From contig NZ_JAEKJT010000003.1 of NCBI RefSeq assembly GCF_017303055.1, positions 186,001 through 250,000 on the forward strand: DNA of 64,000 bases, in the 5' to 3' direction. Source of the DNA: Halomonas litopenaei (GTDB taxonomy: Bacteria; Pseudomonadota; Gammaproteobacteria; Pseudomonadales; Halomonadaceae). The notes under the pieces are model-generated. The model was not told where the DNA came from, searched no databases, and saw only the letters and a program-made list of their open reading frames with translations. A program made the translations under genes and the position numbers. Positions 25,046 through 32,515 of this stretch are shown here, piece after piece (the first letter of the stretch is position 1; every line of letters begins with the position of its first letter).

Positions 25046-26545
25046 ATGAACATCCTCTACGACGAACGCCTGGACGGCGCCCTGCCGCGCCGCGACAGGC
25101 AGGAAGTCCTGGCGGAGCTTTCTCGCGTTGCCCCTGATCTTACCCTGTTGCACCGTGAGGAAGACCTGCGCCCCTTCGAATGTGACGGCCTTTCGGCCTA
25201 CCGCGTCCTGCCCATGCTGGTGGCCCTGCCCGAGCGCCTGGACCAGGTCGAGGCCCTGCTCAAGCAATGCCGCGCGCTCGGCGTACCGGTGGTGACCCGG
25301 GGAGCAGGCACAGGCCTGTCCGGCGGCGCCCTGCCGCTGGAGCAAGGGGTGCTGCTGGTCATGTCACGCTTCAACCGCATCCTCGACATCGATGCCGACG
25401 CTCGCGTCGCGCGTGTGCAACCGGGGGTGCGCAACCTGGCCATCTCGGAAGCGGCCTCGCCCTTTGGGCTTTACTACGCGCCGGACCCCTCCTCCCAGAT
25501 TGCCTGCTCCATTGGCGGCAATGTCGCCGAGAACGCGGGCGGTGTGCACTGCCTCAAGTACGGCCTCACGGTACATAATGTGCTGAAGCTGGAGGTGATG
25601 ACCATCGAAGGCGAGCGCATGACGATCGGTTCCGAGGCGCTCGACAGCCCAGGCTTCGACCTGCTGGCGCTGATGATGGGCTCCGAGGGCATGCTCGGAG
25701 TGGTCACCGAAATCACGGTCAAGCTGCTGCCAAAACCCGAAACCGCCAAGGTGCTGATGGCGAGTTTCGACGACGTCGAAAAGGCGGGTGCCGCCGTGGG
25801 CGATATCATCGCTGCCGGCATCATTCCTGGCGGCCTAGAGATGATGGACAACCTGGCCATACGCGCCGCCGAGGACTTCATCCGAGCCGGCTACCCGGTG
25901 GATGCCGAGGCGATCCTGCTATGCGAGCTCGACGGCGTCGAGGCCGACGTCGACGACGATATCGAGACCGTGCGCGGTGTTCTCGCCAAGGCGGGTGCCA
26001 GTGATGTCCAGCTGGCCCGCGACGAAACCGAGCGAGCCAAGTTCTGGGCAGGTCGCAAGAACGCGTTTCCCGCCGTCGGGCGCATGTCGCCGGACTACTA
26101 CTGCATGGATGGCACCATCCCCAGGCGTGAGCTTCCGCGAGTGCTCATGGGCATCAGCGACCTGTCGCAGCAATATGGCCTGAAGGTGGCCAACGTGTTT
26201 CATGCCGGCGACGGCAATATGCATCCGCTGATTCTGTTCGACGCCAATCGTGAAGGAGAGCTGGCCACCGCCGAGGCACTGGGCGGCAAGATTCTTGAGC
26301 TGTGCGTGGAAGCGGGCGGATCGATCACCGGCGAGCATGGGGTAGGCCGCGAGAAGATCAACCAGATGTGCGCCCAGTTCGACAGCCTGGAAATCTCTAC
26401 CTTCCATGCGGTCAAGGCAGCCTTCGACCCCGACGGTCTGCTCAACCCTGGCAAGAACATCCCGACGCTGGCGCGTTGTGCCGAGTTCGGAGCGATGCAC
26501 GTGCACAACAACGAGCTACCGCATCCAGAGCTGCCCAGGTTCTAG
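25046..26545 (+). CDS. glcD: Glycolate oxidase subunit GlcD
   Basis: This 499-residue FAD protein is the catalytic subunit of the GlcDEF glycolate dehydrogenase, which oxidises glycolate (and D-lactate) to glyoxylate. The FAD-binding PCMH domain (about 45-225) shows RGAGTGLSGGALP and SIGGNVAENAGGVHCLKYG. The oxidase C-terminal domain has FHAGDGNMHPL and GSITGEHGVGREK. AGGCGAAC lies a short way before the ATG. The last ~18 codons (AMHVHNNELPHPELPRF) are part of a 112-bp sequence repeated 2.5 times beyond the stop codon. The normal GlcD end may therefore have been displaced by a local duplication. Confidence 0.95.
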   Translation: MNILYDERLDGALPRRDRQEVLAELSRVAPDLTLLHREEDLRPFECDGLSAYRVLPMLVALPERLDQVEALLKQCRALGVPVVTRGAGTGLSGGALPLEQGVLLVMSRFNRILDIDADARVARVQPGVRNLAISEAASPFGLYYAPDPSSQIACSIGGNVAENAGGVHCLKYGLTVHNVLKLEVMTIEGERMTIGSEALDSPGFDLLALMMGSEGMLGVVTEITVKLLPKPETAKVLMASFDDVEKAGAAVGDIIAAGIIPGGLEMMDNLAIRAAEDFIRAGYPVDAEAILLCELDGVEADVDDDIETVRGVLAKAGASDVQLARDETERAKFWAGRKNAFPAVGRMSPDYYCMDGTIPRRELPRVLMGISDLSQQYGLKVANVFHAGDGNMHPLILFDANREGELATAEALGGKILELCVEAGGSITGEHGVGREKINQMCAQFDSLEISTFHAVKAAFDPDGLLNPGKNIPTLARCAEFGAMHVHNNELPHPELPRF

Positions 26546-26765
26546 CCATGACAGCTACACGACCGTCACGGCGCTGGCCCGCTGTGCCCGATCAAGGTTC
26601 AGAGCGATGCACGTGCACAACAACGAGCTACCGCATCCAGAGCTGCCCAGGTTCTAGCCATGACAGCTAGGCGACCGTCACGGCGCTGGCCCGCTGTGCC
26701 CGATCAAGGTTCAGAGCGATGCACGTGCACAACAACGAGCTACCGCATCCAGAGCTGCCTCGGTT
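26491..26765. repeat. 112-bp tandem duplication of the glcD 3' end
   Basis: Identical starts (AGCGATGCACGTGCACAACA) occur at 26491, 26603 and 26715, an exact 112-bp period. The first two units are nearly identical (TACAC versus TAGGC is the visible difference) and the third is partial. Since 112 is not a multiple of 3, the later copies are read in other frames. The second copy could still encode the same HVHNNELPHPELPRF tail. The third diverges at CTGCCTCGGTTCTCGTGA, which may be the ancestral end of glcD. Confidence 0.93.
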
Positions 26766-26841
26766 CTCGTGAACCGGTCATCGCCGTATAGCGCGACTGC
26801 ACGGATGTTTGTTTCTCTTTTGCCGGAATGCAGGTACCCGC

Positions 26842-27927
26842 ATGTCCAACAACGATGTTTTTTGTTCTGCTGCCGACAGCCTTCCCGCCCTGTCTGAGGC
26901 CGTTGCAGCGGCCAGCAGCGCTCATCCCATCCGTATCGAAGGTGGCGGCACCAAGTCCTTCTATGGCCGCCCCGTGGAAGGTACGCCGGTATCCACCCGC
27001 GAACACCGTGGCATCACCAGCTACGATCCGGTCGAACTGATTGTCTCGGTGCGCGCCGGCACCCCGATCGCCGAACTGGAAGATGCACTTGCCGACCAGG
27101 GCCAGATGCTGCCCTTCGAGCCACCTCACTTCGGCAGCAACGCCACCGTGGGTGGCACCATCGCCACCGGGCTGTCCGGCCCACGCCGTCCCTGGGCAGG
27201 CTCGGTGCGCGATTTTGTGCTGGGACTGCGGGTGCTCGACCACCAGGGGCGTGAGCAGCGCTTCGGCGGTGAAGTCATGAAGAACGTGGCCGGCTACGAC
27301 CTGTCACGCCTGATGGTCGGCGCCCAGGGCACGTTGGGGCTGATTACCGAAGTGACGCTCAAGGTGCTGCCGAAGGCCACCGCCAGCGCCAGCCTGCGTC
27401 TAGAGATGAGCCAGCAAGATGCGCTGCAGCGCCTGGCAGAGTGGGGCCGCAAGCCACTGCCGCTGAGTGCAGCCGCCTGGCACGCTGGCGCCCTGCACGT
27501 GCGCCTGGAGGGCGGTGAGAGTTCGGTGAAGGCGACCGCCAGCATGATCGGTGGCGACACGCTGGAGCCAGGCTTCTGGAGCGAACTCAAGGAGCTGTCA
27601 CTGCCCTTTTTTGCGGCCTCGGACGCGCCGCTATGGCGGATCAGTCTGCCGACCAACAGCGCCATGCTCAAGCTCGACGGGGTTGCCCCGGATACCCTGC
27701 TGCTCGACTGGGGCGGCAACCAACGCTGGCTGAAAGGCGCGGTCGATGCCCATGAACTACGCGCCGTTGTCCAGCGCGCTGGAGGGCATGCCAGCTGTTT
27801 CACACCGGGCGCTGCCGAGCCCTTTACCCCGCTCTCCCCAGTGGTCGCCAAGTACCACGAGCAGGTAAAGCGCCAACTCGACCCCGACGCCATCTTCAAT
27901 CCGCGTCGGCTGTATCCGGACTGGTAA
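26842..27927 (+). CDS. glcE: Glycolate oxidase subunit GlcE
   Basis: This 361-residue FAD-binding subunit has the PCMH pattern: IRIEGGGTKSFYGRP near the start, then EPPHFGSNATVGGTIATGLSG and GGEVMKNVAGYDLSRLMVG. It partners with GlcD and GlcF in the membrane-associated complex. The ATG at 26842 was chosen because the open upstream extension lies in the tandem-repeat region. The ~300-bp gap between glcD and glcE, unusual for this operon, is due to the 112-bp duplications. Confidence 0.93.
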   Translation: MSNNDVFCSAADSLPALSEAVAAASSAHPIRIEGGGTKSFYGRPVEGTPVSTREHRGITSYDPVELIVSVRAGTPIAELEDALADQGQMLPFEPPHFGSNATVGGTIATGLSGPRRPWAGSVRDFVLGLRVLDHQGREQRFGGEVMKNVAGYDLSRLMVGAQGTLGLITEVTLKVLPKATASASLRLEMSQQDALQRLAEWGRKPLPLSAAAWHAGALHVRLEGGESSVKATASMIGGDTLEPGFWSELKELSLPFFAASDAPLWRISLPTNSAMLKLDGVAPDTLLLDWGGNQRWLKGAVDAHELRAVVQRAGGHASCFTPGAAEPFTPLSPVVAKYHEQVKRQLDPDAIFNPRRLYPDW

Positions 27928-28025
27928 TGCGCCCCTGGCGCGCCAAGCGATTGCCACAGGCGACCTGTTTCATCGCAAGACTGCAGTGACGCTGCAAGCC
28001 TTGACCACGACTAGCGGATAACAAC

Positions 28026-29273
28026 ATGCAGACGCATTTCACCGAACAAGATCTCGAGAAGCCTCACCTGCGTGAGGCGGACAGGGTACTGAGAAGCTGC
28101 GTACACTGCGGCTTCTGCAACGCGACCTGCCCCACCTACCAATTGCTCGGCGATGAGCGCGATGGCCCTCGCGGGCGTATCTACCTGATGAAGGAGATGC
28201 TCGAGAGCCCAGCTGACGACCAGCGCATCACCGAAGAGACGCGGCTTCACCTGGACCGTTGCCTGACCTGCCGCAACTGCGAGACGACCTGTCCGTCAGG
28301 CGTCGAGTACCACAAGCTTCTGGATATCGGCCGCGCCGAGATCGAACGCCGGGTGCCGCGCTCCACCGCCGACAAGGCGTTGCGCTTCGGTCTGCGCAAG
28401 GCATTGGTCGAGCCTGCTCGCTTCAAGGCGCTGCTGTCGCTCGGCCAGACCTTCAAGCCACTGGTCCCGGGCGCGCTCAAGAGCAAGATGCCGCCTCGTC
28501 CGGTCGATGCAGGCATCCGCCCCACCCGGCGACATGAGCGGCAGATGCTGATCCTGGAAGGCTGCGTTCAGCCGGGCCTGTCGCCCAACACCAATGCCGC
28601 TACTTCCCGCGTGCTGGACCGGCTAGGCATCGCGCTGACCCCGGCACCGGAGGCAGGCTGCTGCGGCGCCATCGACTTTCACCTGAACGCCCAGGAAGCC
28701 GGACGCGAGCGAGCCAGACGCAATATCGACGCCTGGCTGCCTCACCTTGACGCCGGTTGCGAGGCCATCATCCAGACCGCCAGCGGCTGCGGCGCCTTCG
28801 TCAAGGAATATGTCGAAGTGCTCGCCGACGACCCTGACTATGCCGAGAAGGCACGTCGGGTCAGCGAGGCCGCCAAGGACCTGGTCGAGGTGCTGGGACA
28901 GGAAGACCTGACCACTCTCGACGTGCGCGCCGACCAGCGCCTGGCCTTCCATTGCCCCTGCACCCTGCAGCATGCCCAGAAGCTCAACGGCGCGGTGGAA
29001 ACGGTACTGACCAGGATGGGCTTCACCCTGACACCGGTGCGAGATGGGCACCTTTGCTGCGGCTCCGCCGGGACCTACTCGATCACCCAGCCCGAACTGT
29101 CGCTCCAGTTGCGCGACAACAAGATGGACGCGCTGGAGGAAGGCAAGCCGGATGTGGTCGTCACGGCGAACATTGGGTGCCAGACCCATCTTGCCTCCAC
29201 CAACCGCACCCCAGTGCGCCACTGGATCGAGATCGTCGACGAGGCGCTGGTCAGACAGTCCCAGAGCGCCTAG
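28026..29273 (+). CDS. glcF: Glycolate oxidase iron-sulfur subunit GlcF
   Basis: This 415-residue subunit carries two 4Fe-4S motifs near the N-terminus (CVHCGFCNATCPTY and CLTCRNCETTCPSG). The C-terminal half has two CCG-type domains (AGCCGAIDFHLN and LCCGSAGTYS) that transfer electrons onward to the quinone pool. It completes the GlcDEF set, 98 bp after glcE. The length matches the family. Confidence 0.95.
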   Translation: MQTHFTEQDLEKPHLREADRVLRSCVHCGFCNATCPTYQLLGDERDGPRGRIYLMKEMLESPADDQRITEETRLHLDRCLTCRNCETTCPSGVEYHKLLDIGRAEIERRVPRSTADKALRFGLRKALVEPARFKALLSLGQTFKPLVPGALKSKMPPRPVDAGIRPTRRHERQMLILEGCVQPGLSPNTNAATSRVLDRLGIALTPAPEAGCCGAIDFHLNAQEAGRERARRNIDAWLPHLDAGCEAIIQTASGCGAFVKEYVEVLADDPDYAEKARRVSEAAKDLVEVLGQEDLTTLDVRADQRLAFHCPCTLQHAQKLNGAVETVLTRMGFTLTPVRDGHLCCGSAGTYSITQPELSLQLRDNKMDALEEGKPDVVVTANIGCQTHLASTNRTPVRHWIEIVDEALVRQSQSA

Positions 29274-29329
29274 ACTGAAAACGAAAATATTTTCCACATT
29301 TTGAACTAACTGTAACAACAGGAGCCACC

Positions 29330-29731
29330 ATGCCGACCAAGCCTTACCTCGACCAGTCTCAGGTCAATGCCATTCTTGATGCCGCGCAACAGGAAGCCGA
29401 CGCCAACGGCTTCGCCGTCACCATTGTGGTCAGCGACGACGGCGGTTATCCGCTGGGTCTGCGCCGCCTCGATGGCGCAGCGCCCTTCAGCGCTGACGTT
29501 GCCATGGCCAAGGCACGCTCCGCCGCCATCGGCCGCAAGGACACCCAGATTTTCGAGGACATGATCAACGGTGGCCGCAATGCCTTCCTGTCGGCGCCCA
29601 TGCAGGGCCTGATGTCAGGCGGTGTCCCCGTCATGATCGATGGCCAGGTGGCAGGCGCCGTGGGCATCTCCGGGGTCAAGCCCGATCAGGACATCCAGGT
29701 GGCCAAGGCTGGCGCCGCTGCCATCGCGTAA
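29330..29731 (+). CDS. glcG: GlcG-like protein of the glc operon
   Basis: This 133-residue DUF336 family protein (VVSDDGGYPLGLRRLDG; AKARSAAIGRKDTQIFEDM; AGAVGISGVKPDQD) lies 56 bp after glcF, the E. coli glcDEFG order. AGGAG precedes the ATG. GlcG's biochemical role is not settled; HbpS-type relatives bind haem. A strong hairpin follows at 29756-29787, so it is the last gene of the operon. Confidence 0.88.
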   Translation: MPTKPYLDQSQVNAILDAAQQEADANGFAVTIVVSDDGGYPLGLRRLDGAAPFSADVAMAKARSAAIGRKDTQIFEDMINGGRNAFLSAPMQGLMSGGVPVMIDGQVAGAVGISGVKPDQDIQVAKAGAAAIA

Positions 29732-29755
29732 CACGCCGTCGCCGACAGCTGGATC

Positions 29756-29787
29756 CACCACCGCCGCCGCTTCTGGCGGCGGTGGTG
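29756..29787 (+). terminator. Hairpin ending the glc operon
   Basis: CACCACCGCCGCC (29756-29768) and GGCGGCGGTGGTG (29775-29787) form a perfect 13-bp stem with loop GCTTCT. The tail is CTTGTG, so the U-tract is poor, but the position 25 bp after glcG fits a terminator. Confidence 0.75.
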
Positions 29788-29823
29788 CTTGTGACTCACC
29801 GAAGTGCTGACACGGAAGGTCCC

Positions 29824-30720
29824 ATGCCACTTCTGCCCTTTCTCGCGCCGCTGGGTGCCGTGCTGATCTGGTCCGGCAACATGACCATCAACCAGCTGAC
29901 TGTAGGCACCATCTCTCCCAGCAGCATCGCCTTTCTACGCTGGGTGCTGGCCGTACTCGTGATGACTCCCTTTGTCTGGCCACGATTGTGGTCAGAGCGA
30001 CGGCAGGTCATCCAGCATTGGCCAAGGCTCGCGCTGCTCGGTCTGCTTGGCATGGCACTCTGGCAGGGCCTTGCCTACGTGGCAGCGGCCACCACCAGTG
30101 CCACCAACATGGGCATTCTAGCCGCCATGGTGCCGCTGCTGACCATTCTGCTCAGTGCGCTGGTGCTGCGAGAGGCGCCGACCTGGGGTGGATGCATCGG
30201 TGGCCTGCTGGCATTGATCGGGGTGCTCTGGCTCTTGAGCCAAGGCCGACTCGCTACCCTGGCAGCGCTGGAGGTCGCCCCAGGCGATGCCCTGATGGTG
30301 GTGGCCGCCATCTGCTACGCGCTGTATGGCGTCATGCTCAAGCGTTGGCCGCTCCCCATCTCCCCCTGGGTCATGCTCTACGGCCAGGCGCTGTTCGCGG
30401 TGATCGCGCTGTTGCCTTTTTATCTGATGGGACCCATGACCCCCATTGATTCAAAAAATATAGGACTGATCCTGTACGCAGGCATCCCTGCGTCCATCGT
30501 CACCACCTACCTGTGGATGCTGGCCATTCGACAAATTGGCGCCAGCAGAGCCAGCATATTCATCAACCTGATGCCGCTATTCAGCGCCCTTATCGCCATG
30601 TCCTTCCTTAGTGAAACTCTTTCGTGGCACCACCTTAGCGGTGGCGCGCTAGTGCTTTCCGGGGTTCTCCTGGCGCAGACCTTGCGTCGCCCCATCGGCC
30701 TAAAATCCCCTGTTACCTAG
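29824..30720 (+). CDS. EamA/DMT-family transporter
   Basis: This 298-residue inner-membrane protein has about ten hydrophobic helices arranged as two EamA repeats (PLGAVLIWSGNMTINQL near the start; GDALMVVAAICYALYGVML in the second half). DMT proteins usually export amino acids or other small metabolites. The ATG at 29824 is followed directly by the first helix. It is downstream of the glc terminator and monocistronic. The substrate is unknown. Confidence 0.88.
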   Translation: MPLLPFLAPLGAVLIWSGNMTINQLTVGTISPSSIAFLRWVLAVLVMTPFVWPRLWSERRQVIQHWPRLALLGLLGMALWQGLAYVAAATTSATNMGILAAMVPLLTILLSALVLREAPTWGGCIGGLLALIGVLWLLSQGRLATLAALEVAPGDALMVVAAICYALYGVMLKRWPLPISPWVMLYGQALFAVIALLPFYLMGPMTPIDSKNIGLILYAGIPASIVTTYLWMLAIRQIGASRASIFINLMPLFSALIAMSFLSETLSWHHLSGGALVLSGVLLAQTLRRPIGLKSPVT

Positions 30721-30799
30721 GGGACATACCTGCCGTTGTCGCCATAACAGTGAACAATACTTAGACTTAGTTATCAGGCTTATTTGCATTTTCAGATCA

Positions 30800-30822
30800 G
30801 GTTGTATAGCTTTAGTACAACC
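30800..30822. promoter_or_regulatory. Inverted repeat upstream of the GVDSAN protein/sRNA locus
   Basis: GGTTGTA (30800-30806) and TACAACC (30816-30822) are perfect 7-bp arms with a 9-bp spacer, 56 bp before the start of the first secreted protein in AT-rich promoter-like DNA. TTGTACA-like words recur at 31647, 32313 and 32392. This may be a regulator site; it is not the known GacA box. Confidence 0.4.
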
Positions 30823-30877
30823 GCTGAGCACAGGACGCCGGCGGTCCACTGCACCCACCAGCGACGAGAGGTTCACC

Positions 30878-31192
30878 ATGAAACATATCGTCAAGGCAGC
30901 AGCACTGATGAGCGCCATGGCGTTGTTTTCCAGCATGGCCCTGGCAAACCATCATGAGGAAAGCGATGCACAGGAAAGTGGCGTCGACTCTTCCAATAAT
31001 GTCACCGAGCAGCACGATGCAAGCGGCCAGCATGGCAGCGATGCCATGAACACTGATGAGCCGATTGTCGAGGACGGTGGCGTCGACTCTGCCAACAGCA
31101 CAGAAGGTGCTGACGACGGCATGACTCAGACCCAGCCGACCGGTGACCTGGCAGAAGACAGCGGCGTCGACTCTGCCAACGACACCGAATAA
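30878..31192 (+). CDS. Small secreted acidic protein with three GVDSAN-type repeats (A)
   Basis: This 104-residue protein begins with a clear signal peptide (hydrophobic MSAMALFSSMALA, cut near Ala23). The mature part is very acidic and hydrophilic and starts NHHEESDA. The motif SGVDSSN / GGVDSAN / SGVDSAN occurs at residues 34-40, 67-73 and 95-101. The last two are preceded by acidic residues (IVEDG, LAEDS). There is no Cys, no membrane segment and no family I recognise. The evenly spaced Asp-rich repeats and N-terminal His suggest metal binding or an unfolded periplasmic protein, which is speculation. A paralogue with the same motif is at 31676, and a Csr-type RNA lies between them. GAGAGG precedes the ATG. 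Confidence 0.82.
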   Translation: MKHIVKAAALMSAMALFSSMALANHHEESDAQESGVDSSNNVTEQHDASGQHGSDAMNTDEPIVEDGGVDSANSTEGADDGMTQTQPTGDLAEDSGVDSANDTE

Positions 31193-31194
31193 AC

Positions 31195-31560
31195 GCGCCC
31201 TGCCAAGGACGGCATTTAGCGGCACGGACATGCCGCGGGTCGGCGGCCAGGACGGCCGCCAGTGGTTCCAGGACGGAACCGCAGGAGCAGGAGGCTCCAC
31301 GACGAGCAGACGGACTCGCTCACGCCCGACAGCGACACGGAAGATTGACGGGCCCATGGAAGGGCCCAGGCCAGATCAGCACGGCTGCCAGGAAGGCTGC
31401 CGACAGTTCCAGGACGGAACTGATGGGCTTGGATGCCCACATTGAGCACAAGGATCGGCTCGCGCCGGACAGTGAAAAGGATGCCACCCGAGCCCAAGGA
31501 AGGGTTCACGCCTCCCACGCCCTCGTCCGGCTAACGTTTCTTGGTTGTTAGCCCCCACCC
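31195..31560 (+). ncRNA. CsrB/RsmZ-like RNA with serial GGA stem-loops
   Basis: At least eleven short stem-loops follow one another, almost all with GGA in the loop. Loops and positions: AAGGAC (31201-31214), CGGACA (31219-31236), AGGAC (31242-31260), AGGAC (31264-31280), AGGAG (31284-31298), ATGGAA (31350-31367), AGGAA (31382-31402), AGGAC (31404-31422), TTGGAT (31424-31439), ACAAGGATCG (31444-31461), AAGGAA (31490-31507). A CGGA-containing loop at 31303-31318 and unpaired GGA at 31338, 31467 and 31479 add more sites. This is the known layout of RNAs that titrate CsrA/RsmA. Only the + strand puts GGA in the loops. The 3' end may be the GGCTAAC/GTTAGCC hairpin (31529-31553), but no U-tract follows. 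The 5' end is uncertain; it may be processed from the upstream mRNA. No convincing protein frame covers it. Confidence 0.8.
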
Positions 31561-31675
31561 ACAGCGACCTTCTTTGCCCTGAACTGAGACGTATGCGCTC
31601 TCACTGATGAGCCAGCGCACAGGCATCGACTGACCCTGTACAGACCATGACCAGTGAACATCTGGAGGTACTGCA

Positions 31676-32038
31676 ATGAACACTTTCTCAACCACGTTGC
31701 TCAAGCGCCTGGCCCTTGCTGGACTGCTTGGACTCGCCTCCGGCGCCGCACTGGCAGACCACCACGGCGACGACCATGCGCACGCCCAGGGTGATATGCA
31801 GCAGGAGGAGGTCACGCCGGACAACAGCGGAGTCGATTCGGCCAACGACCCGTCCATGGCCGACCATGCCGATGGCGCCATCCCCGGTGGCGAAATCGTC
31901 AAGGATGGTGGAGTCGATTCCAGCCACATGCCTTCTGACAAGGCCTCTGACAGCGATAATCCCTCCGCTCTCGACGAGGGCAAGCTGGTTGAGGATAGCG
32001 GCGTCGACTCAGCCAACAAGCCGGAAAACGAGGTCTGA
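31676..32038 (+). CDS. Small secreted acidic protein with three GVDSAN-type repeats (B)
   Basis: This 120-residue protein has a signal peptide (LLKRLALAGLLGLASGAALA, cut near Ala27). A His/Asp-rich start (DHHGDDHAHAQ) precedes an acidic, disordered-looking body. SGVDSAN, GGVDSSH and SGVDSAN occur at residues 51-57, 78-84 and 108-114. The last two follow EIVKD and KLVED, as in protein A. The shared repeats and architecture mark the two as paralogues, although the rest of the sequences differ. The His-rich start could bind metal. CTGGAGG lies before the ATG. A strong terminator follows. I know no characterised homologue. Confidence 0.83.
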   Translation: MNTFSTTLLKRLALAGLLGLASGAALADHHGDDHAHAQGDMQQEEVTPDNSGVDSANDPSMADHADGAIPGGEIVKDGGVDSSHMPSDKASDSDNPSALDEGKLVEDSGVDSANKPENEV

Positions 32039-32092
32039 GACCTCTAGCACTGCGGCACGCGCCGCTGCACCTGCCCGCAAAGTGACTCGTCA

Positions 32093-32123
32093 GGCTCCGC
32101 CCCTCATTGGGCGGGGCCTTTTT
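32093..32123 (+). terminator. Intrinsic terminator after secreted protein B
   Basis: GGCTCCGCCC and GGGCGGGGCC (32109-32118) pair with one G-U across a 6-nt loop, followed by five T. Confidence 0.92.
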
Positions 32124-32515
32124 ATGTCCTGGGGCTATCGGTTGCCTTAGTTGTCTTGCGTGTATGGTGTCTCCTGCCACCCTGACGATGGGACAGGCGC
32201 TGGCTCACGTCACAGACGTGCCTAAGGTATACTCGTTACCACCTGTTTTTCGAAGTCCTGACACTACCGCCACTGTGTAGCGGAACACCTTACATGGGTC
32301 GTTGATACAGGGCTCGTGGCTGTTGTACAGATGCTTTTCCAGCGATGCTCTTGTGCCGCTGCTGTTACCCCGATGGTCTTATGTGAGCGATCTTGTACAG
32401 CACCTGTTTACCGCGTCTTCCTGTCAACCAACGCTGATCCCCACCTATTCCCGGCTTTTCCACCTGCCGCAAGCGGCATGTTAGCCTTAGCGACTCATTT
32501 CCGGAGGAACGTTGC
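32124..32515. other. Gap before the GNAT-nitrilase gene
   Basis: I see no gene here. The words TTGTACAG occur at about 32314 and 32392, spaced ~79 bp, and may be regulatory half-sites. Short open frames lack ribosome sites. The promoter of the next gene should be here. Confidence 0.4.

Noticed and set aside
30800..30822. Inverted repeat considered as a GacA box for the Csr-type RNA
   Set aside because: The arms GGTTGTA/TACAACC do not match TGTAAG-N6-CTTACA. It is kept only as an unassigned dyad.
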